Assembly (NCBI GenBank): GCA_963559585.1
Contig: CAUWLJ010000016.1
Location: forward strand, 1 to 48,917
Direction of reading: 5' to 3'
Length of the DNA: 48,917 nucleotides
Origin: Eisenbergiella sp963559585
GTDB taxonomy: Bacteria; Bacillota; Clostridia; Lachnospirales; Lachnospiraceae
Below the pieces are notes generated by a model. The model made no database searches. It was not told the origin of the DNA and worked only from the letters and a program-made list of their open reading frames with translations. Both the position numbers and the translations under genes were made by a program. Position 1 is the stretch's first letter. Every line of letters begins with the position of its first letter. Positions 1 to 7,990 of the stretch are shown one piece after another.

Positions 1-9
1 CAGCGGAAA

Positions 10-27
10 GCCCCGTAGGGGCGTTTT
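10..27 (+). terminator. Possible intrinsic terminator of a gene left of the window
   Basis: A five-base-pair stem GCCCC/GGGGC with a GTA loop (10-22) is followed by GTTTTG. It looks like a short rho-independent terminator for a gene that ends before the window. The T-run is only four bases, so the call is tentative. The rest of 1-343 holds a hairpin repeat at 107-158 and the leader of the dehydrogenase; I see no gene there. Confidence 0.45.
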
Positions 28-106
28 GCGAATGGGCGCGGGCTGAACTGTTACTCTGTAACGGCTCAGGCTTTCTGGCAGATTATGAGCCTTTGGCCTC
101 TTAATG

Positions 107-158
107 CCATGCCCGGCCTGCGGCCCGTCCATCGAAGCCTGCCGCAGACCGGGTATGG
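107..158. repeat. Palindromic intergenic repeat, short form
   Basis: Arms 107-124 and 141-158 pair over 18 positions with only G-T type mismatches. The bases from about 123 to 158 resemble the right arm of the much larger palindrome at 7714-7887 (shared core around CATCGAA.CCTGCCGCAG), so this looks like an internally deleted member of the same family. No coding capacity is evident. Confidence 0.6.
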
Positions 159-343
159 AGAGGCCGGAGGCGGATCAGCTTTTGAAAGGCATGAACGGCT
201 GAATAAAACATGCGCCAACACGACATAAAAAGGGGAAAATTGTCAGTAGTATGTCTTACGGAAAAAGGGAGAATGGAGTAGAATGAGAATCAGAAGAGGA
301 AAGCCTGGGACGGCGGCAAAAATAAGAAAGGAAGGAAAAACTT

Positions 344-1396
344 ATGGAAAAAATGAGAATGAGAGGAGCGATCCTGCCCGGAAACAGCACTGTGGAGCTG
401 AAGGAGTTTGAGATTCCCAAGCCCGGCCATGGACAGGTGCTGATCCAGACCAAGGCCACCACCATCTGCGGAAGCGATATCCGCTGCATCTACAGGGAGC
501 ATGTGGGAAAAGGGCCGGAGGGCTACATCCCCGGTCTGGTAGCAGGCCATGAGCCCTGCGGCGTGATCGTGGAAGAAGGAGAGGGGCTGAAGCGTTTCAA
601 AAAGGGCGACCGCGTGATCGTATATCATATTTCCGGCTGTGGCGTGTGCAACGACTGCCGCAGGGGCTACTATATTTCCTGTAAGAGCAAATTCCGTCAG
701 GCCTACGGCTGGCAGAGGAACGGCGGAATGGCGCCCTACATACTGGCGGACGAGAAGGATCTGATCTACCTGCCCGACGAGCTTACCTACAAGGATGGAG
801 CACAGGTGGCCTGCGGCTTCGGCACGGTGTACGAGGCCATTGAAAAGATCGGGATCTGCGGCAACGATGCGGTTCTGGTGACCGGACTCGGCCCGGTGGG
901 ACTGGCTGCCCTGATGCTGGCAAAGGCAATGGGGGCCAACATGCTGATCGGTGTGGAGATGAACGATTACCGTATCGGCCTGGCTAAGAAGCTGGGACTG
1001 GTAGATTATGTGTTCAAGCCCGATGAGGCCATGGAAGGCATCATGAAGGTGACCAACGGAAACGGTGTGGAGCGCGCCATTGATGCGAGCGCCAGCGATC
1101 CCGGCAGACAGCTTGCCATCCGCGCCACCAGGGAATGGGGCAGGATCGCTTTCGTAGGAGAAGGCGGAACCTGCAGCTTCAATCCCAGCCCTGATATCAT
1201 TCACGGACAGAAGACCATCTACGGCTCCTGGGTAACCTCCCTGTGGAGAATGGAGGAGCTGGTGGAGAGACTGGTGCGCTGGGGCATCCATCCCGAAGAC
1301 CTGATCACCGACGAGTTCCCTCTTGAAAAGGCGGGAGAAGCCTATGCCCTTATGGCCGGCGGCAGATGCGGCAAGGTGGCTGTGGTTTTTGACTGA
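344..1396 (+). CDS. Zinc-dependent medium-chain alcohol dehydrogenase
   Basis: NAD(P)-dependent, zinc-containing medium-chain dehydrogenase of 350 residues, a normal family length. Visible features are the catalytic zinc ligands Cys42 and the His69-Glu70 pair (GHE), four structural-zinc cysteines at 99, 102, 105 and 113, and the Rossmann motif GLGPVG at 181-186. The start at 344 has a purine-rich AAGGAAGG upstream; an internal Met at codon 4 or 6 is possible. It is the first gene of a tight run with an aldo/keto reductase, FucU and a GH29 fucosidase, so an oxidation or reduction step in L-fucose or lactaldehyde metabolism is a reasonable inference. Substrate cannot be read from the sequence; sorbitol or threonine dehydrogenase-like activity is equally compatible with the fold. 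Confidence 0.88.
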   Translation: MEKMRMRGAILPGNSTVELKEFEIPKPGHGQVLIQTKATTICGSDIRCIYREHVGKGPEGYIPGLVAGHEPCGVIVEEGEGLKRFKKGDRVIVYHISGCGVCNDCRRGYYISCKSKFRQAYGWQRNGGMAPYILADEKDLIYLPDELTYKDGAQVACGFGTVYEAIEKIGICGNDAVLVTGLGPVGLAALMLAKAMGANMLIGVEMNDYRIGLAKKLGLVDYVFKPDEAMEGIMKVTNGNGVERAIDASASDPGRQLAIRATREWGRIAFVGEGGTCSFNPSPDIIHGQKTIYGSWVTSLWRMEELVERLVRWGIHPEDLITDEFPLEKAGEAYALMAGGRCGKVAVVFD

Positions 1397-1412
1397 TAAA
1401 TAAGGAGACAAC

Positions 1413-2429
1413 ATGAGCGAGATCATTGAACAGAACAGGATCCCGCGCCGGAAGCTCTATACGGGCGAGACGATCCCGGCGGTGGGCCTGGGAACCTTCG
1501 GTTCCGATAAATATAATGCGGATCAGGTGTCCGAGGCGGTATTCGGCAGCATCCGGGCGGGCTATCGCCTGATCGACTGCGCGGCAGTATACCAGAATGA
1601 GGACAGGATCGGACAGGTGCTGAAAAAGGTTATGGATGAAGGGATCGTGGAGCGCAGGGACCTCTTTATCACCTCCAAGGTGTGGAACGATATGCACGGG
1701 GAGGGACAGGTGCTGGAGGCCTGCGAAAAGAGCCTGAAGGATCTGCAGCTTTCTTACATCGATCTGTATTTTGTGCACTGGCCTTTTCCCAACTACCATG
1801 CGCCGGGCTGTGACGGGGATTCCAGAAATCCGGATTCCAGGCCCTTCTCCGTGGAGGAGTTCATGGTGGCATGGAGACAGTGCGAGAAGCTGGTGGACGA
1901 GGGAAAAGTCAGATACATCGGCATGTCCAACATGACCATCCCCAAGCTGGAGGCGGTGCTTCCTCTGTGCAGGATCAAGCCTGCGGCCCTGGAAATGGAG
2001 CTTCACCCCGGTTTCCAGCAGCCTGAGCTGTTTGAGTATGCCAAAGCCCACGAGATCCTGCCCATCGGCTACTGCCCCATCGGCTCCCCCTCCAGGCCGG
2101 AGCGCGATCGCACCGCTGAGGATGTGGCCGACACCCAGATGCCTGAGATCGTGGAAATTGCCGGGAAGCACGGCATTCATCCTGCCCTTGTCTGCCTGAA
2201 ATGGGCGGTGCAGCGGGGACAGGTTCCCATCCCCTTCTCCGTGAAGGAGCCCCAGTATGTAAGCAATCTGAAATGCGCCACCGAGGATCCCCTCACCGAC
2301 GAGGAGATGGAGCAGATCCGAAAGGCCGACAAGAACTGCAGGCTGGTCAAGGGGCAGGTATTCCTCTGGCCCGGTGCAGAGGGCTGGGAGGATCTGTGGG
2401 ATCCGGACGGGAAGATCGTGACCGGCTGA
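1413..2429 (+). CDS. Aldo/keto reductase
   Basis: NAD(P)H-dependent aldo/keto reductase of 338 residues with a TIM-barrel pattern. The catalytic tetrad is readable: Asp55 (LIDCA), Tyr60, Lys89 (TSKVW) and His122 (VHWP). It starts 16 bases after the dehydrogenase stop, with AAGGAG before the ATG, so the two are almost surely cotranscribed. In a fucoside cassette a reductase of this type could reduce L-lactaldehyde or an aldose, but this is inference. An extended loop after the HWP motif (about residues 125-150, with GCDGDSRNPDSRPF) may shape substrate choice. Followed by a 143-base gap with no gene before fucU. Confidence 0.88.
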   Translation: MSEIIEQNRIPRRKLYTGETIPAVGLGTFGSDKYNADQVSEAVFGSIRAGYRLIDCAAVYQNEDRIGQVLKKVMDEGIVERRDLFITSKVWNDMHGEGQVLEACEKSLKDLQLSYIDLYFVHWPFPNYHAPGCDGDSRNPDSRPFSVEEFMVAWRQCEKLVDEGKVRYIGMSNMTIPKLEAVLPLCRIKPAALEMELHPGFQQPELFEYAKAHEILPIGYCPIGSPSRPERDRTAEDVADTQMPEIVEIAGKHGIHPALVCLKWAVQRGQVPIPFSVKEPQYVSNLKCATEDPLTDEEMEQIRKADKNCRLVKGQVFLWPGAEGWEDLWDPDGKIVTG

Positions 2430-2572
2430 ACCAGCCCGGCGCGCGGGAATGAATGAAAGAAAGAAGCAGCTTGCAAAAATAAACAAAAAAGCAGTGTGCC
2501 GGACGGCGGAGACAGAGGGGAAAATCCCGCCTTTATCCCTGCGGTCCGGCAGACGCGGATCAGGAGGAAGTA

Positions 2573-3016
2573 ATGTTAAAAGGAATCCCCGGAATTTTAT
2601 CCCCGGAGCTGTTGAAGGTATTGTGCGAAATGGGACACAGCGACCGCATCGTGATTGCGGACGGCAATTTTCCCGCCGAGTCCATGGGCAGAAACGCAAA
2701 GGTGATCCGCATGGACGGACACGGCGTGCCTGAGATACTGGACGCCATTCTGCAGGTTTTCCCTCTGGATACCTACGTGGAGAAGCCGCTCTGCCTGATG
2801 GAGGTGATGCCCGGAGACGACGTGGAGACCCCTATCTGGGAGGAGTACGCCAGGATTGAGGAAAAGTATGAGCCCAGAGGAAGGGAAGCCATCGGCCACA
2901 TCGAACGGTTCGCGTTCTATGAGGAGGCAAAAAAGGCCTACGCCATCATCGCCACGGGTGAGACGGCCCTCTATGCCAACGTGATCCTGCAGAAGGGTGT
3001 TGTGGTAAACGAGTAG
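2573..3016 (+). CDS. fucU: L-fucose mutarotase (FucU/RbsD family)
   Basis: Small 147-residue cytoplasmic protein of the RbsD/FucU family, which interconverts the anomers of L-fucose so that catabolic enzymes receive the right form. The N-terminus MLKGIPGILSPELLKVL with EMGHSD (His22 the likely catalytic base) and the C-terminal ALYANVILQKGVV are typical of FucU rather than RbsD. An AGGAGG ribosome-binding site precedes the start. It lies 17 bases before a GH29 fucosidase, which releases L-fucose, so the pair makes functional sense. No fucose isomerase, kinase or permease is in the window; these would have to be elsewhere, or fucose is handled by the upstream oxidoreductases. Confidence 0.9.
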   Translation: MLKGIPGILSPELLKVLCEMGHSDRIVIADGNFPAESMGRNAKVIRMDGHGVPEILDAILQVFPLDTYVEKPLCLMEVMPGDDVETPIWEEYARIEEKYEPRGREAIGHIERFAFYEEAKKAYAIIATGETALYANVILQKGVVVNE

Positions 3017-3033
3017 GACGGAGGACGAACGAA

Positions 3034-4509
3034 ATGAGAGATATGCAGGAATATTTGAAGCAGATCGATCAGGTGATCGCGGAAGGAAAGTATAAGGATG
3101 ACTGGGACAGCCTGAGCGCCCATGCTCTGCCGAAGTGGTTCCGGGATGCCAAATTCGGAATCTTCATCCACTGGGGCGTATACAGCGTTCCGGCCTTTGG
3201 AAACGAGTGGTATCCCAGAAACATGTACATCCAGGGTTCCCCTGAATTTGAGCATCATGTGAAAACCTACGGGGCGCACAAGGATTTCGGCTACAAGGAT
3301 TTCATCCCCATGTTCAAGGCGGAGAAGTTTGACGCGGGAGAGTGGGCGGAGCTGTTTGAAAAGGCGGGGGCGAAGTATGTGGTTCCCGTGGCGGAGCACC
3401 ATGACGGCTTCCAGATGTACAGAAGCGAACTGTCCCACTGGAATGCCGCCGAGATGGGCCCGGGGAGGGATACCCTGGGCGAGCTGTGCCGGGCCTTTGC
3501 AGAAAAAGGACTGGTGAACGGAGCTTCCTCCCACCGGGCGGAGCACTGGTTTTTCCTGGGACACGGCAAAGAGTTTGACAGCGACGTGAAGGAGCCCCTG
3601 GTGCGCGGCGACATTTACTGGCCCTCCATGCCGGAGGGAGACCACCACGACCTGTTCAGCCAGCCAGCCCCTTCGGAGGAATATCTGCAGGACTGGCTCA
3701 CAAGAACCTGCGAGATCATCGACAGCTACCGCCCCAAGCTTCTCTATTTTGACTGGTGGATCCAGCACAGCGCATTCAAGCCCTATCTGAAAAAGCTGGC
3801 GGCCTATTATTACAACCGGGCGGAAGAATGGGGAGAAGAGGTGCTGATCAACTACAAGCACGACGCCTTCATGTTCGGCGCTGCGGTGGTAGACATTGAG
3901 CGCGGCCAGTTTGCGGATGTGAAGCCCTACTACTGGCAGACCGACACTGCGGTGGCTTTAAACTCCTGGTGCTACACCCAGGGCAACAGCTACCGCCCTG
4001 CGGCCGACATCATCTGCGATCTGGTGGACATCGTGAGCAAAAACGGAAACCTTCTCCTGAACGTGGGGCCTAAGGCGGACGGAACCATCCCGGAGGAGGA
4101 TGCGGCGATCCTCACAGAGATCGGAGAGTGGCTGAGCGTGAACGGAGAGGCCATTTACGGCTCCCGCGTGTGGAGAAAATACGGTGAAGGCCCTACCCAG
4201 GTGGTGGAGGGACAGTTCTCCGACGGCATCAAAAAGGAGTTCACCTCACAGGACATCCGTTACACCATGAACGGAACGAACCTGTATGCCACCGTGATGA
4301 GATGCTCTGAGGACGGCAGCTACTGCTTCCCTGCCCTGGGCGAGCAGGATGCCTCCAGGAAACCCAACTTCCACGGCCTGATCCGGGAGGTATCGGTGCT
4401 GGGCTTTGATTCTGCCTGCGAATGGACGCGGGATGAGAGCGGCCTGCATGTGAGGACGACGGGAGTGGCGTCCGATAAGCCGGTGGTGTTTAAGGTGGTT
4501 TTGGATTAA
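3034..4509 (+). CDS. Alpha-L-fucosidase, GH29
   Basis: GH29 retaining alpha-L-fucosidase of 491 residues. Family landmarks are KFGIFIHWGVYSVPAF (40-55), the EHHDGF segment at 121-126 and the nucleophile context LLYFDWW, placing the nucleophile at Asp240. Residues from about 390 onward form the usual C-terminal beta-sandwich. There is no signal peptide, so it acts on imported fucosides or on intracellular oligosaccharides. The segment GASSHRAEHWFF (163-174) replaces the more common GLYYS type motif and marks a distinct subgroup. Start chosen at 3034 because GGAGG lies 10 bases upstream. It is last in the operon and followed directly by a terminator. Confidence 0.92.
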   Translation: MRDMQEYLKQIDQVIAEGKYKDDWDSLSAHALPKWFRDAKFGIFIHWGVYSVPAFGNEWYPRNMYIQGSPEFEHHVKTYGAHKDFGYKDFIPMFKAEKFDAGEWAELFEKAGAKYVVPVAEHHDGFQMYRSELSHWNAAEMGPGRDTLGELCRAFAEKGLVNGASSHRAEHWFFLGHGKEFDSDVKEPLVRGDIYWPSMPEGDHHDLFSQPAPSEEYLQDWLTRTCEIIDSYRPKLLYFDWWIQHSAFKPYLKKLAAYYYNRAEEWGEEVLINYKHDAFMFGAAVVDIERGQFADVKPYYWQTDTAVALNSWCYTQGNSYRPAADIICDLVDIVSKNGNLLLNVGPKADGTIPEEDAAILTEIGEWLSVNGEAIYGSRVWRKYGEGPTQVVEGQFSDGIKKEFTSQDIRYTMNGTNLYATVMRCSEDGSYCFPALGEQDASRKPNFHGLIREVSVLGFDSACEWTRDESGLHVRTTGVASDKPVVFKVVLD

Positions 4510-4540
4510 AGGTTTTTGGATTTTCTGAATATGGATTAAG

Positions 4541-4575
4541 GGGCTGTGGCGCTGAATGGCGCTTCGGCCCTTTTT
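4541..4575 (+). terminator. Rho-independent terminator of the fucoside cassette
   Basis: Arms 4541-4552 and 4559-4570 form a 12-pair stem (two wobbles, one mismatch) with loop TGAATG, then TTTTT at 4571-4575. It sits 31 bases after the fucosidase stop. The T-run is also the left edge of the repeat that follows. Confidence 0.8.
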
Positions 4576-4710
4576 CTCATACAATAGGAAAGTTCCTTTC
4601 CTATTGTATGAAAAAGAACGCTCCGCTGTAGATGCGCACTCGCGCGGGAGGCAGATATTGCCTGACGGCAATCGCGCTCGGCGCGGGTGTGCGTCAAGAC
4701 GCACACTTTT
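4571..4710. repeat. Hairpin-rich dispersed repeat, copy 1
   Basis: About 140 bases with three stacked hairpins. A perfect 16-bp inverted repeat (4577-4592 and 4596-4611, loop TTC) is followed by a 90-base block containing ATTGCC-TGAC-GGCAAT and GTGTGCGTC-AA-GACGCACAC. The 90-base block (4621-4710) differs from the second copy (13177-13266) at only two positions. Both copies begin inside the T-run of a terminator. Short open frames crossing it are not gene-like. The 4510-4899 gap contains nothing else except the small hairpin at 4732-4765. Confidence 0.85.
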
Positions 4711-4731
4711 TTATATGGATTTCATCAAAGC

Positions 4732-4765
4732 GTTACTGCTCACTGGCAGGCCGGCAGACAGTAAC
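4732..4765. repeat. GTTACTG/CAGTAAC hairpin
   Basis: Arms GTTACTG (4732-4738) and CAGTAAC (4759-4765) enclose a GGCAGGCC-containing loop. A closely similar unit occurs at 43402-43434, so this is a small dispersed palindrome rather than a gene-specific signal. Confidence 0.55.
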
Positions 4766-4899
4766 GTACCAAAGCAGGCTGCTGCTCCGCCTGACACTCC
4801 GTTTGTTTACAGAAGAAAATGATTATGGTATCTTAAAAGTGATAAAGCCGATGAATTTCCTCAAAATTGGGACAAAAGAGAATTGGAGGCGCAGGAATC

Positions 4900-5331
4900 A
4901 TGATTTGCAGAACCTACCCGATCAATGAATTAAAAAACTACAAATACGTTGTGATCCTCTCCTGGTATGACGGCAGAATCCTGTTAAGCAGACACAAAGA
5001 CAGAACTACCTGGGAGACGCAGGGCGGGCATATAGAAAAGGGGGAAACACCCTTTGAAGCGGCCAAGCGGGAGCTGTACGAGGAATCCGGTGCGCTGGAT
5101 TACGCGATGGTCCCCCTGTGTGACTACTGGGCGGGAGAGGAGGATGGCAGCGATGGGGCGGCAGGAATGGTGTTCCGGGCTGTGATACGCAGGCTGGGCC
5201 CGATGCCTGAGAGTGAAATGGCAGAAGTGCAGGGCTTTGACAGCCTGCCGGACAGCCTTACATACCCTGCCATTACACCGGTGCTGTTCGAGTATTCTGA
5301 AAGCAGCAGGAGGAATCCCCAATTTGCCTGA
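4900..5331 (+). CDS. NUDIX hydrolase
   Basis: Predicted pyrophosphohydrolase of 143 residues. The full NUDIX box G-x5-E-x7-RE-x-x-EE-x-G is present at residues 43-64 (GHIEKGE ... RELYEESG), so metal binding and catalysis should be intact. Substrate is unknown; similar small proteins act on oxidised nucleotides or nucleotide sugars. An in-frame ATG at 4867 exists, but the start at 4900 is preferred because GGAGG lies 10 bases before it and the shortened protein begins near the first NUDIX strand. It is 55 bases upstream of the glycosyltransferase and may be cotranscribed with it. Confidence 0.85.
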   Translation: MICRTYPINELKNYKYVVILSWYDGRILLSRHKDRTTWETQGGHIEKGETPFEAAKRELYEESGALDYAMVPLCDYWAGEEDGSDGAAGMVFRAVIRRLGPMPESEMAEVQGFDSLPDSLTYPAITPVLFEYSESSRRNPQFA

Positions 5332-5386
5332 GGGAATGAAATATGCTAAAATAGACCCGACAAAACAAAAGGAGGTTCCCATCCCA

Positions 5387-6829
5387 ATGACCCCGACAGT
5401 AACCATCATCATCCCTATTTACAATGCAGAAGCCGGGCTGAGACGCTGCGTGGACAGTGTGCTCAACCAGCGGTTTACGGATTTTGAGCTTCTTCTGGTG
5501 GACGACGGAAGCCAGGATGCTTCAGGCAGCATCTGTGAGGAATACGGAAAAAAGGATCCCCGTGTGCAGGTGATCCACAAGGAAAACACGGGAGTATCCG
5601 ACACCAGAAACCTGGGGATTCAGAGGGCGCGGGGGGAGTTTATCCAGTTCCTGGACAGCGACGACTGGATCACGCCCGACGCTACCAGCCTGATGGTGCG
5701 CGCAGCGCAGGAGAGCGGCTGCGGAATGGTGATCACCGATTTTTACCGGGTGATCGGGGACCGGGTTTCCCATAAGGGGGACATTGAAAAGGACGGCGTG
5801 CTGACATTGGAGGAATTTGCCGGATTTATGATGGAAAACCCTGCGGATTTTTATTACGGCGTGCTGTGGAACAAGCTTTTCAGGCGGGAGCTCATCGAAC
5901 GGTATGCCCTGGCTATGGACAAGACCATCAGCTGGTGCGAGGATTTCATGTTCAATCTGGAATATCTGCGCCATACGGAAAGGATCTATGCGCTCAGGGT
6001 CCCGGTATATTATTATGTGAAAACCAAGGGCTCGCTGGTGAGCCAGGGGCTGAGCCTGGCAAAGACGATCCGGATGAAAAGGATGGTTTTCGAGTATTAT
6101 CATGATTTTTACAAGGCTGTGCTGACGGAGGAGGATTATGAGAAAAACCGCCTTCTGGTTTACCGCTTCCTTCTGGATGCGGCCGGAGACGGAGCGGTGC
6201 CGCCCTCCATTTTCTCAGGCTCCAGAAAGCTGGGGGATGAGAGGAGCAGCGTGAGCCATGAGGCTCTGGACGGGGACAGCGTGCTGCTGGATGCGTACCG
6301 GGACAGGAAGCTTTTAGAGCACTGCCTGGATCCGGCGGCCATCAAGAATGGGCTGACGCTGGCGGAAATCAGCCTTTTGATCTATTTTGGCCAGAAGCCC
6401 AGGGTGGATACGCTGAAGGAGCTGGCGGACATCACCAATATGTCCCGGAGCCGCCTGGCGGTGGCTATGCAGAAGCTTTCCATGAAGGAGCTGATCCGGG
6501 TGGAAAACCAGGTGGAGGTGGTGCTTCTGCCCGCCTCGGAGCCGGTGCTGGCAGATCTGGAGGCGGCGCAAAAGGACTATGAGACGGTCAAATACAGCGG
6601 CTTTACGGAGGAGGAGCTGATCCAGTACGCATATCTGAACAACAGGATCAAGGAAAATATCAACCACATCCTGAAAAAAGAGAACCGGAAGCCGGAGGGC
6701 AGGAAGAAAAAGGCGGAGCGGACGGAAAAAAAGACGGAAAAGAAGTCGGGTAAAAAGGCGGAAAACCGCGCAGGCAGGAGCCGGGAAAACAATGCGGAGC
6801 CAAAGCCGGCAAAGGAGTATGAGAAATAG
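5387..6829 (+). CDS. Glycosyltransferase family 2 fused to a MarR-like winged helix
   Basis: A 480-residue protein. Residues 1-220 are a GT-A family 2 glycosyltransferase: TVTIIIPIYNAE at 4-15, the VDDGS strand at 38-42 and the DxD-type LDSDD at 89-93. Around residues 320-425 there is a winged-helix-like region (LTLAEISLLIYFGQ, then LKELADITNMSRSRLAVAMQ, then a beta-wing with VENQVEVVLLP) that resembles a MarR DNA-binding domain. The last 45 residues are a Lys/Arg/Glu-rich low-complexity tail. No transmembrane segment is obvious. The start at 5387 follows AAAGGAGG; a longer start at 5336 is possible. The glycosyl acceptor is unknown. A DNA-binding domain on a sugar transferase is unusual; it could instead be a protein-interaction module. 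Confidence 0.78.
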   Translation: MTPTVTIIIPIYNAEAGLRRCVDSVLNQRFTDFELLLVDDGSQDASGSICEEYGKKDPRVQVIHKENTGVSDTRNLGIQRARGEFIQFLDSDDWITPDATSLMVRAAQESGCGMVITDFYRVIGDRVSHKGDIEKDGVLTLEEFAGFMMENPADFYYGVLWNKLFRRELIERYALAMDKTISWCEDFMFNLEYLRHTERIYALRVPVYYYVKTKGSLVSQGLSLAKTIRMKRMVFEYYHDFYKAVLTEEDYEKNRLLVYRFLLDAAGDGAVPPSIFSGSRKLGDERSSVSHEALDGDSVLLDAYRDRKLLEHCLDPAAIKNGLTLAEISLLIYFGQKPRVDTLKELADITNMSRSRLAVAMQKLSMKELIRVENQVEVVLLPASEPVLADLEAAQKDYETVKYSGFTEEELIQYAYLNNRIKENINHILKKENRKPEGRKKKAERTEKKTEKKSGKKAENRAGRSRENNAEPKPAKEYEK

Positions 6830-6847
6830 TGCAGAGCGGCTGAAACA

Positions 6848-6890
6848 GAAAAGGAACGGGGCCTTATGGGGAAGGCTTCCGTTCCTTTTC
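6848..6890. terminator. Intrinsic terminator between convergent genes
   Basis: Arms GAAAAGGAACGG...CCTT and AAGG...CCGTTCCTTTTC form a long stem with a small internal bulge, ending in TTTTC. It lies between the stops of the converging glycosyltransferase and response-regulator genes and could serve both strands. Confidence 0.7.
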
Positions 6891-6929
6891 AGGGTATTGG
6901 AGAAGGCGGCCGAAAGTGCCGCTCATAAG

Positions 6930-7616
6930 TTAAAAGCGTATTCTGCGAAAAACATAGTCCCTCTCCGGCGTGCAGATGATCTCAAATACGCCGTCCTGAT
7001 CCAGGGACAGGCTGCTGCGGAGACGGCTGACGGTAACCGACAGGATGTTGTCGGCGTTGCCGGGCTGATCGCCCCAGATCCTGCTGTACAGCTCCCGGCT
7101 GCTGACCCGCTGTCCGGCAGAGGATGCCAGATGGCAGAGAAGCTGGAACTGTTTCTGAGGAAGCTGGATCTTCGTATCGTTCAGAAGCACCTCCCCGGTC
7201 ATCACGTTGATGTGAAGGGGCGGGTAATCGATAAGGTGATCCTGAATGCCCATAGTGCGCCGCAACAGGGCGGCGATCCGTGCGCCCAGAACGTTCAGAT
7301 CATAGGGCTTGACCAGATAATCGTCCCCGCCCTGTGAAAAGCCTTTGAGGATACTGGCCGGCCCGCTCTGTCCGGACAGGAGAATAATAGGGACTGTGGA
7401 GAGCTGGCGAAGCTTCTGACAGAAATCCCCGGCGTCTGCATCGGGCATCTCCATATTCAGAAGAACCAGATCGGGAGCATATTCTTCAAAAATAAAATGC
7501 GCCTGCTGCAGCGTGTGGGCCTCATAGACCACATAGCCCTGCCGCTCCAGGTATTCCCGTGTGAAACGGCATACCTCAGGCTCAGCTTCCACCATCAGAA
7601 TAATTGCCTGTCTCAC
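6930..7616 (-). CDS. OmpR-type response regulator with degenerate receiver
   Basis: A 228-residue protein with an N-terminal receiver (1-120) and a C-terminal OmpR/PhoB winged helix (about 130-225, ending VTVSRLRSSL...DYVFRR). The usual phosphoacceptor Asp in the LLD strand is Asn54 (LVLLNMEMP), and the acidic pair after strand 1 is Glu10-Ala11 rather than Asp-Asp. Ser81 and Lys103 (LVKP) remain. It is therefore probably an atypical, phosphorylation-independent regulator. No histidine kinase is adjacent, which fits. The start is GTG at 7616, chosen because AAGGAGG lies about nine bases upstream. Target genes are unknown. Confidence 0.85.
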   Translation of the reverse strand: MRQAIILMVEAEPEVCRFTREYLERQGYVVYEAHTLQQAHFIFEEYAPDLVLLNMEMPDADAGDFCQKLRQLSTVPIILLSGQSGPASILKGFSQGGDDYLVKPYDLNVLGARIAALLRRTMGIQDHLIDYPPLHINVMTGEVLLNDTKIQLPQKQFQLLCHLASSAGQRVSSRELYSRIWGDQPGNADNILSVTVSRLRSSLSLDQDGVFEIICTPERDYVFRRIRF

Positions 7617-7713
7617 ATTGATCAGCCTCCTTTTTTTTCAATATAACATAAACCTTCCCGGCTGTGGAATGAATTTCAAAATTGAAATCGTTCAGGTCCC
7701 GGATAAGGTGTGA

Positions 7714-7887
7714 GCCCCTGTCCCCTCCAGGCACGGCCTGCGGCAGGTTCGATGCGTGGGCACGCTTCCGCTCGATCAAAAACGCAGCGGTACTAACGTA
7801 CCAGAGGACGGTACGTAAGTACCGGCGTTTTTGAGACGGCCCGTGCATCGAATCCTGCCGCAGGCCGCGCCTGGAGGGGACAGGGGC
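7714..7887. repeat. Giant imperfect palindrome (about 174 bases)
   Basis: Outer arms 7714-7761 and 7839-7887 are reverse complements apart from about four differences. Inner arms 7777-7802 and 7810-7833 (CAAAAACGC...GGTAC) form a second nested stem. The whole could extrude as a cruciform or fold as one long hairpin RNA. It has no gene, terminal direct repeats were not identified, and a shorter relative lies at 107-158. It fits a non-autonomous mobile or MITE-like palindrome. The rest of the 7617-8092 gap holds the MarR promoter. Confidence 0.8.
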
Positions 7888-7960
7888 AGCGCAGCGTATC
7901 GGAAAGAGTGAGCGGGTGAACAGTGTTTTTGCCGGATAAGTTTTTCCCGGCAAGAAAATC

Positions 7961-7990
7961 TTGACATATAATCCGAAATCGTACTATAAT
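7961..7990 (+). promoter_or_regulatory. Sigma-A promoter of the MarR/MATE operon
   Basis: A consensus -35 TTGACA (7961-7966) and consensus -10 TATAAT (7985-7990) are separated by 18 bases. This is a strong housekeeping-type promoter reading toward the MarR gene about 100 bases downstream. It is interleaved with the inverted repeat described separately. Confidence 0.85.

Noticed and set aside
4556..4928. Small plus-strand frames after the fucosidase
   Set aside because: They run through the terminator and the hairpin-rich repeat, which recurs at 13129-13266, and have no ribosome-binding site.
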